From: Candidatus Binatia bacterium
Lineage (GTDB): Bacteria > Desulfobacterota > Binatia > HRBIN30
DNA length: 64,000 nucleotides
Direction of reading: 5' to 3'
Assembly (NCBI GenBank): GCA_023150935.1
Contig: JAKLJW010000002.1
Coordinates: forward strand, 152,868 to 216,867
Every line of letters begins with the position of its first letter. The stretch's first letter is position 1. Below are positions 26,687 through 35,147 of the stretch, in pieces. The notes beneath the pieces were generated by a model. It was not told the origin of the DNA, searched no databases, and saw nothing but the letters and a program-made list of their open reading frames with translations. Made by a program: the position numbers and the translations under genes.

Positions 26687-27204
26687 CTGCCAGGGTGTCA
26701 TCCGACTCGCCGCTCGCGGCGGAAGCGACAGGGCGGGAATCCGGTGTCCTCATTCGGCCCGCGCACCCCGACGACATCGAGACGCTGGTCTCCTTCGAGC
26801 AGGCCATGGCGCGCGAGACCGAGGATCTGACGCTCGATCCCGAGACGCTGCGGACCGGCGTGAGCAAGCTGATCGCCGATCCAACCCGTGGCCGCTGCTT
26901 CGTCGTCGAGGTGCAGGGCGAAGCGGTGGCGACGCTGGCGGTGACGCTGGAGTGGAGCGACTGGCGAAACGGCTTCTTCTGGTGGATTCAAAGTGTCTAC
27001 GTCGCGCCGGCGCATCGTCGCAAAGGGCACTACCGGCGGTTGCACGAGTACGTGCGCGCCCGGGCCGCCGCCGACCCCGAGGTGTGCGGCTTGCGTCTCT
27101 ACGTCGAGCAGGACAACCGAGCCGCGCAGGAAACGTACCGCGCCCTCGGCATGTTCGAAACCGCCTATCGAGTGTTCGAGCAGCCGCTCCGATCGGGGCG
27201 CTGA
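26683..27204 (+). CDS. GNAT-family N-acetyltransferase
   Basis: A 173-residue acetyltransferase. The acetyl-CoA binding motif A is VYVAPAHRRKGHYRRL (the R/Q-x-x-G-x-G/A loop reads RRKGHY), preceded by the beta strands FFWWIQS and followed by LYVEQDNRAAQETYRALGM, the usual motif B. ATG at 26683 overlaps the amidohydrolase stop by four bases, so it belongs to that operon and may modify its product or substrate. No membrane segment. Confidence 0.88.
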   Translation: MTARVSSDSPLAAEATGRESGVLIRPAHPDDIETLVSFEQAMARETEDLTLDPETLRTGVSKLIADPTRGRCFVVEVQGEAVATLAVTLEWSDWRNGFFWWIQSVYVAPAHRRKGHYRRLHEYVRARAAADPEVCGLRLYVEQDNRAAQETYRALGMFETAYRVFEQPLRSGR

Positions 27205-27321
27205 GCCCGCCGCCGTGGCGCGGCGATGTTGCGGTCGTCACCAACGGAGCGGCCCCCCCCCACCGTGCCGCCGCGACAAGAGCGTCTCCTCCGTCGCCGA
27301 CGCGCGCGGAGTTCCGCCGTC

Positions 27322-27612
27322 TCAGCGGGCCCACCACTTCGGCCGGGCGTGGACGTGGTAATGGTTCGGGATCTGGCGCATGCGATCGTCGAAGAACCAG
27401 CCGCGGGGATACTTGAGGTCCGCGACTTTCGCGAGGGCGGCCTGCATCGCGGTGCGCTCCTCGTCCGTAATCGCCGCCCGATGCGCGCCGAGGACGGCCA
27501 TCGGAACGTCGCACGAGTCGCAGTCGAGGATGACGAATCGGAACGGATCCTGGTACTCGGCGTACCACCGGGTCGTACGCGCGAGAGTGCAGAGTTCACA
27601 GGGACGGTCCAT
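27322..27612 (-). CDS. small HIT-like domain protein
   Basis: A 96-residue protein with the histidine-triad-like ending NHYHVHARPKWW and two Cys pairs, CELC (residues 5-8) and CDSC (31-34), that could bind zinc, as in Zn-containing HIT proteins. It is shorter than a full HIT hydrolase. HIT enzymes act on nucleotide derivatives. I start at 27612 (MDRPCELC); a longer upstream frame is not homologous. It is divergent from icd, 154 bases away. Confidence 0.75.
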   Translation of the reverse strand: MDRPCELCTLARTTRWYAEYQDPFRFVILDCDSCDVPMAVLGAHRAAITDEERTAMQAALAKVADLKYPRGWFFDDRMRQIPNHYHVHARPKWWAR

Positions 27613-27766
27613 CGGCCTCTTCTCCTGGCGACGCCGGGTCGTTGCGGGCGCCGATCGGTGGTCTACACATTGCGGGCGCCTTAGTATAGGTTTCCGCCGG
27701 TCCGGCCCTGGCCGGCGCACGGTTCGCGTGACCGATTTCCAATGACGACAGGAGCACTGTGAACGC

Positions 27767-29152
<1,386 letters not shown>

Positions 29153-29177
29153 GCGCCGCTTCGGGGTACGCCGCGTC

Positions 29178-30026
29178 GTGATTGCCGAGACGGTTCTTGC
29201 GCAGCTTCGCTGGGTGCGGGTGAGCGATCCAAACGTGGATCTCTCCCGGTTCCCCGATTTTCTCATCGTCGGTCCGCAGCGGACCGGAACGACATGGCTG
29301 CACGCCAACCTGCGATTTCACCCGCAGGTGTTTCTGGCCGAGCCGAAGGAGCTGTTTTTCTTCAGCCGTCTGAAGACCCCGGACGACCCGCGCTTTCAGT
29401 CGAACAACCTCGGCTGGTACCTGCGGTTCTTCCGCGATCCGTGGTGGCGTTATCTGGCGAAGACCGCGATATCGCTGCGGCGCTACCGGCGTCTGTACCG
29501 GCCCCGCGTGCGCGGCGAGGCTACCGCCAGCTACGCGACGATCGACACCGATGTGATCCGCGAGATCGCGCTGCTTGCGCCCGAGGTCAAGGCGATCATG
29601 ATGATTCGCGACCCGGTCGACCGGGCGTGGTCGCATGCCAAGAAGGATCTCGTCCGCAAGACCAGGCGCCGGGTGCGCGACGTTCCGGACGAGGAGTTCC
29701 GGCAGTTCTTCGTCCAGCCCTATCAGATCGGTTGCGCGCGTTACGTCCACAACTACGACCGGTGGGCAAGTCAGTTGCGCCCCGGGCACCTGCGCGCCTG
29801 GCTGTTCGACGACGTCCAGCGTCGGCCCGAGGCGATGCTCGCCGAGGTTATGGAGTTCCTCGGCGTCGACAGCGACCGGCGCTACATCGGCGACCTGGCC
29901 CGCGAAGCGGTCAACCCGACCGCGTCATCCGAAGTTCCGGAGCGCCACCGGTTGTTTCTGGAGGAGTTGTTCGCCGAGGATCTGCGGGCGCTGAAAGAGC
30001 GCTTCGGACTGAGTTGGACCCGCTGA
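29178..30026 (+). CDS. sulfotransferase domain protein (PAPS-dependent)
   Basis: A 282-residue cytosolic-type sulfotransferase starting at GTG 29178. The 5'-phosphosulfate-binding loop is VGPQRTGTTWLHANL (about residues 31-45) and the 3'-phosphate-binding motif is MMIRDPVDRAWSHAKKD (about 141-157). It transfers sulfate from PAPS to an acceptor hydroxyl, here perhaps a glycan or lipid given the glycosyltransferase that follows, although a 397-base gap separates them. The by-product PAP needs a phosphatase such as CysQ at 60450. Confidence 0.88.
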   Translation: MIAETVLAQLRWVRVSDPNVDLSRFPDFLIVGPQRTGTTWLHANLRFHPQVFLAEPKELFFFSRLKTPDDPRFQSNNLGWYLRFFRDPWWRYLAKTAISLRRYRRLYRPRVRGEATASYATIDTDVIREIALLAPEVKAIMMIRDPVDRAWSHAKKDLVRKTRRRVRDVPDEEFRQFFVQPYQIGCARYVHNYDRWASQLRPGHLRAWLFDDVQRRPEAMLAEVMEFLGVDSDRRYIGDLAREAVNPTASSEVPERHRLFLEELFAEDLRALKERFGLSWTR

Positions 30027-30163
30027 CCCCGGCGCGGTCCCGTGCGAAACGCACGCTCGACCCTCTTGCGATCCGAGGATGCGCGCGCCGCGCGCGTTCG
30101 ATCCGCCGACATCGCGCGGTGATAGGGGTAGGCCTTGTGCCTGCCCCCGTGTCGGCAGATCAG

Positions 30164-30260
30164 GGCAACCACGAGGGTTGCCCCTGCAGGCAACCACGAG
30201 GGTTGCCCCTGCAGGCAACCACGAGGGTTGCCCCTGCAGGCAACCACGAGGGTTGCCCCT
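30164..30260. repeat. four-copy 25-base tandem hairpin repeat
   Basis: Four head-to-tail copies of a 25-base unit begin at 30164, 30189, 30214 and 30239; the fourth is cut at 22 bases. Each contains the inverted pair GGCAACC/GGTTGCC around ACGAG, so each can form a hairpin. The unit resembles short GC-rich palindromes dispersed between genes in many uncultivated bacteria. It lies in the 397-base gap after the sulfotransferase gene, which holds no gene. Confidence 0.88.
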
Positions 30261-30262
30261 AC

Positions 30263-30345
30263 TTGTCCCGGTGAAAGCCGGGAGCCCTGGATCCAGCGTC
30301 AGATGAAGGGCGGATGCCGGCTTTCGCCGGCGCACCTGGTAGTGC
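30263..30345. repeat. dispersed-repeat-like palindromic remnant
   Basis: Two mirrored motifs, GTGAAAGCCGGGAGCCCTGG and its partial complement GCCGGCTTTCGCCGG, look like the ends of the common GAAAGCC...GGCTTTC-type intergenic palindrome. No gene is seen between 30027 and 30423. Confidence 0.45.
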
Positions 30346-30423
30346 ACGTGACCGGACGCGGGTTGTTTCCGACCCGGGCGCCGTCATAGAGTGCGACGGG
30401 CCCGCGCGGGAACGGAGGCGCTT

Positions 30424-31419
30424 ATGCCCGTCCGATTCTCTGTCATAATTCCGGTTGGAACGGCGGCGACCCCGGCCGCCGTGCTGGACTCGCTCGACAG
30501 GCTGCGTTTTCCGAAGGACGAGTTCGAGATCGTCGTCGAGGCGGGCCCCAACCCATCGCGCAACCGCAACCGGGCGATCGCCAGGGCGGCGGGCGGCATC
30601 CTTGCTTTCGTCGACGACGATTGCGTCGTCGATCCCGACTGGCTGGACCGCGCGCACGCCTTTTTCACCGCCTACGAGCGCTACGACGTGGTCGGCGGTC
30701 CGCAACTGACGCCGGCCTCGGACGGATTCCTGGCCAGGGCATCGGGCTACGTGCTGGCGTCACGCTTCGGCGCCTACAGGATGGCGAGCAGGTACCGGCG
30801 CGGACCGTTGAACCTTGCAGCGACGGAAGTGAATCTGTCCTCCGCCAACATCTTCATCAAGCGGCATGTCTTCGAGCGTTGTGGTTTGTTCGATACCCGC
30901 CTGTGGCCGAACGAGGAAACCGAGCTGCTCTGCCGAGTCGAACGGGCCGGCGGGAGGATGGCTTACGACCCGGCGCTGGTTGTGTACCACAAGCGGCGCA
31001 GAGACCTCCGTGAGTTCGCCCGGCAGTGCTTCCGGTACGGTACCGGACGGGCGCGCCAGAACGCTCTCGTGGGTGTGCGCCGGCCCGGCGTGGGCGTGGT
31101 TGTGCCGTCGGCGTTTGCGGCGTACGTCGCATTGCTCCCGTTGCTGGGCACCGTACAGCCGTTGTTTTGGATTCCGGCCGCCGCTTACTGCGGTTTCAAC
31201 TTGATCGCGTCGCTTCATGCCGCCTTGTCGTACAGGGACCGGTCGTCGGTGGCTGTTCTCCCGCTGCTGTTCCTGACGATTCATCTCGCCTACCCCATCG
31301 GATTCCTGCTGGAGTCCGCCCGGATCCGTATCTTCCACGGCCGGATCGGCGACGTCGACGCCGCCGCAGGGGATGGATTGGGTGCGGCCGTCGCGGCGGA
31401 ACGGGGAGCCGGGCGATGA
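30424..31419 (+). CDS. glycosyltransferase family 2 membrane protein
   Basis: A 331-residue GT-A type glycosyltransferase. The N-terminal nucleotide-sugar domain starts RFSVIIPVG and has the metal motif DDDC in LAFVDDDCVVDPDWL, then a W/EET acceptor region (WPNEETELLCRV, with the expected acid). Three hydrophobic segments follow (about 225-310), placing it in the inner membrane. A GGAGG ribosome-binding site six bases before ATG 30424 decides the start. It overlaps the radical SAM gene by four bases, forming an operon that also includes the methyltransferase. Confidence 0.87.
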   Translation: MPVRFSVIIPVGTAATPAAVLDSLDRLRFPKDEFEIVVEAGPNPSRNRNRAIARAAGGILAFVDDDCVVDPDWLDRAHAFFTAYERYDVVGGPQLTPASDGFLARASGYVLASRFGAYRMASRYRRGPLNLAATEVNLSSANIFIKRHVFERCGLFDTRLWPNEETELLCRVERAGGRMAYDPALVVYHKRRRDLREFARQCFRYGTGRARQNALVGVRRPGVGVVVPSAFAAYVALLPLLGTVQPLFWIPAAAYCGFNLIASLHAALSYRDRSSVAVLPLLFLTIHLAYPIGFLLESARIRIFHGRIGDVDAAAGDGLGAAVAAERGAGR

Positions 31420-32918
31420 AGGTGATGATCGGCTACCCGCCCCTGGAGAGCGAGAAGGGGCAGGGGACGCTGGGGCAGAACCGGCAGTTCTCCTGGTTCA
31501 GTCATCCGTCCTACATTTACCCGATGGTCCCGGCACAGGCAGCGACGTGTCTTGCGCAGCAAGGCCACGAGGTGCTCTGGACCGACGCCATTGCCGAGGA
31601 ATGGGAATACGGGCGGTTTCTCTCGTACTTCCTTCGCCAGGGCCCCGACCTCGTTGCCTTCGAAACCAAGACGCCGGTGGTCACCCGGCACTGGCGGATC
31701 ATCAGGCAACTGAAGAGCCTGGCGCCGAGCACGAAATTCGTCCTGATGGGCGATCATGTCACCGCCCTGCCGGCGGAAAGCCTGCTCGCCTGCCCGGTGG
31801 ACTTCGTAGTCGCCGGCGGCGACTACGACTTCGCGCTGCTGAGCATCTGCGATCACCTCACGACGAGGACGCCGTTGGAGGCAGGCATCTGGTTCCGGGA
31901 CGGCGCCACCATTCGTTCCGGCGCCGCGCACGGTGCAGAAAAAAGGGACTACGATGCGCTGCCGCTCATCGACCGCGAGCTGACGCGCTGGGATCTGTAC
32001 GGCGAGCACCTGTTCTACAAGCCGTGTACGTACACCATGGTGGGCCGCGATTGCTGGCGGCCGCGCTGCACGTTCTGTAGCTGGACGACGCTGTGGCCGC
32101 GCTTCCGTACGCGGTCGGCGGAGTCGCTGCTCGATGAAATCGGCCACATCCTCGACCGCTACCGCGTCAAAGAGATCTTCGACGACACCGGCACGTTCCC
32201 CGTCGGTGCGTTTCTGCGAACGTTTTGTCGTGGCATGATCGACCGGGGGTTCGCCCGTCGCGTGCATTTCTCCTGTAACATGCGCATCAACGCGCTGCGG
32301 CTCGGCGATTATCGGCTGATGGCCAAAGCCGGTTTCCGGCTGCTCAAGTTCGGAATCGAGTCGGCGAGCCAGAAGACGCTCGACATGCTCGGCAAAGGCA
32401 CTTCCGTCGAGGACCTCGTCCGCGGCTGCAAGGAGGCCAAGGCGGCCGGTCTATCGCCGCATCTGACGACGATGGTGGGTTATCCGTGGGAGACCCGAGC
32501 CGAAGCGCAGGGCACCCTCGACCTCGTGCGCCGGCTCTTCGAGGACGGCTACGCCGATACGATCCAGGCGACGGTGGTCATCCCGTACCCGGGCACGCCG
32601 CTGTTCCGGCAGGCGGAGGCCAACGGATGGTTGAAGTACGGGCGCGACTGGGACACGTACGATATGACCTGTCCGGTCATGCACGCACCCTTCGACGACA
32701 CGGAGGTCATGGACATGGTCAAGCGGCTGTACGGGTCGTTCCTGTCGCCGCGATTCATCGCACGCAAGCTTCTCTCCATCCGCAGCGCGGCCGACGTGAT
32801 GTACTACGGGCGGGCGGCAAAGGTGGCGGTGGCCCACATGATGGACTTTCGACGGAGCGAACGGGACCTCGATGCGCCGCGAGGACCGGCACCGCCGGCG
32901 ACCGCCGATGACCGCTAG
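31416..32918 (+). CDS. B12-binding-domain radical SAM protein with CX4CX2C cluster motif
   Basis: A 500-residue radical SAM enzyme whose N-terminal half (about 30-150) is a cobalamin-binding-like Rossmann domain of the BchE/HpnP type. The cluster motif reads DCWRPRCTFCSWTTLWPRF, giving Cys213, Cys218 and Cys221: four residues between the first two cysteines instead of three. I recall this spacing in a subfamily with the same CSWTTL continuation, but have no outside check. GIESASQKTLDMLGKG and VIPYPGTPLF are usual barrel motifs. It probably performs a methylation or rearrangement on a lipid or sugar. It shares ATGA with the upstream glycosyltransferase. Confidence 0.85.
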   Translation: MKVMIGYPPLESEKGQGTLGQNRQFSWFSHPSYIYPMVPAQAATCLAQQGHEVLWTDAIAEEWEYGRFLSYFLRQGPDLVAFETKTPVVTRHWRIIRQLKSLAPSTKFVLMGDHVTALPAESLLACPVDFVVAGGDYDFALLSICDHLTTRTPLEAGIWFRDGATIRSGAAHGAEKRDYDALPLIDRELTRWDLYGEHLFYKPCTYTMVGRDCWRPRCTFCSWTTLWPRFRTRSAESLLDEIGHILDRYRVKEIFDDTGTFPVGAFLRTFCRGMIDRGFARRVHFSCNMRINALRLGDYRLMAKAGFRLLKFGIESASQKTLDMLGKGTSVEDLVRGCKEAKAAGLSPHLTTMVGYPWETRAEAQGTLDLVRRLFEDGYADTIQATVVIPYPGTPLFRQAEANGWLKYGRDWDTYDMTCPVMHAPFDDTEVMDMVKRLYGSFLSPRFIARKLLSIRSAADVMYYGRAAKVAVAHMMDFRRSERDLDAPRGPAPPATADDR

Positions 32919-32963
32919 TTGCGGGCCGGACTGAGATTGGCGTTCATCGGCGCCGCAGTCTCC

Positions 32964-33881
32964 ATGGAAGACGAGCGTTGTTCGATCTGTCAGGCGGCTG
33001 TCCCGCCCCGAGTGGTGTTCGAGTTGCGGGCCACCGACGTCGACGAGCGGTTCTCGATTGCCGAATGCCCCGCGTGCGGTGTGCGGCGCACGCTGCCGGT
33101 ACCCGACGACCTCCGGAGCTACTACGAAACGGAGCTTGCCCGGAGCATGATCAGCGCCCCGGGGCCCATCTTTGCCTGGCTGCGGCGCATGCTCTTGCGG
33201 CTGGAGGTGCGGCGGCTGCTGGCGTCGGACGAGCAAACATACCTCGATGTCGGCTGCGGCGCGGGCGCGGTGGCGTTGGCGCTTCACCAGCGCGGCCTTC
33301 GCGTCCGCGCGGCCGACGCCTGGGCGGCGCGGCCGCCTCTCCTCGCCGGCGCTCCCGCCGTCGTGTATCATCGACTCGACTTCGATCGCCACGAGATTTC
33401 CGGCTTACCGTCAGGGGATCGTTACACTGTCATCCTGCGCCACGTGCTGGAGCACTTGAAGGACCCGAGTGCATTCCTGCGTCGGTTGCAGGACTACGGT
33501 GCGCGCCGATTCTACGTGGTTGTCCCCAACAGTGGGGCGCTGGAGCGGCGCCTCCTTGGGTCTTACTGGTATCTCTGGGATCCGCCCCGGCACCTCTGGC
33601 ATTTCGACGCGGAGTCGCTTCGCGCACTCTGCGACCGTGTCGGCCTGGAGGTTCGCGCCCTCGGCCACGACACGATCCCGAACCTGTTGCCGAGTGTGTA
33701 CCGGTTGTTGCGGCTCCGCGGTTTCGGGGCGGCGGTGTGTGCGCCGTTCGGTCCCAAGAGCGCGCTGACCGCACTCTCCGCTCCGCTCAACTTCCTGCTG
33801 CCCGGCAACGTGGTCTGGCTGCTCGCGGAGGACACGCAACGGGCGCGCCCGTGCCGGCGTTTGCCCTGCACTCGGGGCTGA
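32964..33881 (+). CDS. class I SAM-dependent methyltransferase with N-terminal zinc-ribbon-like Cys pairs
   Basis: A 305-residue protein. Residues 5-35 carry two C-x-x-C pairs (CSIC and CPAC) that may bind zinc. The SAM domain starts with LDVGCGAGAVALAL (motif I) and has VILRHVLEHLKDP, typical of methyltransferases that modify glycans or lipid carriers in polysaccharide gene clusters. Start at 32964 is chosen for the zinc-ribbon start; a TTG at 32919 abutting the previous stop would add 15 residues. It follows the radical SAM gene in the same orientation with a 45-base gap. Confidence 0.82.
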   Translation: MEDERCSICQAAVPPRVVFELRATDVDERFSIAECPACGVRRTLPVPDDLRSYYETELARSMISAPGPIFAWLRRMLLRLEVRRLLASDEQTYLDVGCGAGAVALALHQRGLRVRAADAWAARPPLLAGAPAVVYHRLDFDRHEISGLPSGDRYTVILRHVLEHLKDPSAFLRRLQDYGARRFYVVVPNSGALERRLLGSYWYLWDPPRHLWHFDAESLRALCDRVGLEVRALGHDTIPNLLPSVYRLLRLRGFGAAVCAPFGPKSALTALSAPLNFLLPGNVVWLLAEDTQRARPCRRLPCTRG

Positions 33882-33967
33882 AGACCTACCCGAGCGGGCC
33901 CGGTGCGTGCTCCACGGAGTTCAAAGAACGGTTTCGTCAGCCCTCTTGACGCAGCGCGTGCTTGCGC

Positions 33968-34141
33968 GTATCGGTGCGGTCGCGATCGGGTCCCCGAGAG
34001 GGGTACCAAGGGAAGGGGGTGAAATTCCCCCGCTGCCCCGCAACTGTGAGGGAGGACGAGCGTCGCATGAAGCCACTGCCCGGCACCATCGGGTGGGAAG
34101 GCGCGACGCGAGGACGATCCCCAAGCCAGGAGACCTGCCTG
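33968..34141 (+). ncRNA. cobalamin riboswitch
   Basis: All main consensus blocks appear in order: GGTGC near 33973, AGGGAA at 34008, GGTGAAATTCCCCCGCTGCC (the B12-box side), GCAACTGTGA, GCCACTG at about 34072, GGGAAGG, then AAGCCAGGAGACCTGCC at the end. It lies directly upstream of the TonB, BtuB-like and BtuF-like genes and should repress them when cobalamin is plentiful. Downstream a 7-bp hairpin (34158-34174) may be part of the expression platform. Confidence 0.95.
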
Positions 34142-34157
34142 ATCGGTGAGCCGAATG

Positions 34158-34174
34158 CCTGCGCCCGGCGCAGG
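34158..34174 (+). promoter_or_regulatory. hairpin after the riboswitch, possible expression platform
   Basis: CCTGCGC and GCGCAGG pair around CCG. There is no following U-run, so it is not a classical terminator; it may help couple ligand binding to translation. Confidence 0.4.
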
Positions 34175-34268
34175 TCAACCTCCCGCGGGGGAGTCGGCGG
34201 CCGGTACCCGCGTTAAGCGCGTTCTCGTCCGAGCCTCGACACCCGTACGGGAAGAAGGCTCGTGTTGT

Positions 34269-35147
34269 ATGCGGCGACGGGACGCGCAGCGCACTTACTT
34301 GCCCACTCTTGGCCGGAGGCCAAACGGCCTGATCGGTGTTTCTGTTATCGTCTCGGTGGGACTGCACCTCGCCGTCCTGGCCCTGGCGACTGCCGTCACT
34401 GTCCGCACCTCCCCAATCACGCATTTAGTTCCCATTGCGCTCTTGCCCGGCAGCGGGGCCGGCAAGACGACCAACGGGGGCGGCAGCGACCACCCGGAGA
34501 GTCGGCGCCCGGCTCCGGCCGCACAAGCCGAACCCCCGGCTGCCGCCCCATCCGCACCCGCCCCACCGGCACCCGCGGTCGACCCCGAGGCGTCGGAGCG
34601 CGCAATCCCCCGCGCACCGACTCGCCCGCGCCAGCGCCGGGAACAACCGCGGACCACGCTTGCCGCCGCCGTTACCGAGGCCGCAACCCGGAGTGCGGCG
34701 GTAGTGCACGAACTGGCCGCAGCCGCGGAGCGGTCGGATTCCGCTCCCGCCTCTGACCCAGCCCCCGCCTCGGGCACGGGCATTTCCGCGGGGCCGGGCT
34801 CGGGCACAGGCGCGGGCTCCGGGTCGGACGGGGGCGATACGCGGGCGCACTGCGTTTACTGTCCGGAACCGCGCTATCCGATGATTGCCCGGCAGCGCGG
34901 CTGGGAAGGGACCGTTCGCGTCAGCCTCGCTGTCGGCCGCGACGGCAACGTCCAGACCGCGAGCCTGCGCCAGTCGTCGGGTCACGGCACCCTCGACGAG
35001 GCCGCCGTCGCGGTTGCGCGCCGCAGCCGCTTCACGCCCCCCGAGACCAGCGGTCTCCCGACGCCACTGTTCGGCCATATCGAGTATCGGTTTCAACTCT
35101 CGCAGGCGCCGTGGTCGACGGCGCAGAAGGAAGAGAATGCCAGATGA
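34269..35147 (+). CDS. TonB family energy transducer
   Basis: A 292-residue protein that links the inner-membrane proton motive force to outer-membrane receptors. An N-terminal membrane anchor lies at about 20-45 (LIGVSVIVSVGLHLAVLALA), a Pro/Ala/Ser-rich periplasmic spacer at about 70-185, and a C-terminal TonB domain at about 200-285 (PEPRYPMIARQRGWEGTVRV ... DEAAVAVARRSRF). I start at ATG 34269 after an AAGG-rich stretch, since the membrane anchor then sits properly near the N-terminus. It shares ATGA with the receptor gene. ExbB and ExbD are not in the window. Confidence 0.9.
   Translation: MRRRDAQRTYLPTLGRRPNGLIGVSVIVSVGLHLAVLALATAVTVRTSPITHLVPIALLPGSGAGKTTNGGGSDHPESRRPAPAAQAEPPAAAPSAPAPPAPAVDPEASERAIPRAPTRPRQRREQPRTTLAAAVTEAATRSAAVVHELAAAAERSDSAPASDPAPASGTGISAGPGSGTGAGSGSDGGDTRAHCVYCPEPRYPMIARQRGWEGTVRVSLAVGRDGNVQTASLRQSSGHGTLDEAAVAVARRSRFTPPETSGLPTPLFGHIEYRFQLSQAPWSTAQKEENAR

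Noticed and set aside
30164..30260. CRISPR array
   Set aside because: The 25-base units are contiguous with no spacers and no cas genes are present.
31026..31415. Extended N-terminus of the radical SAM protein
   Set aside because: The in-frame upstream part lies inside the glycosyltransferase gene; ATG 31416 with a four-base overlap is better.
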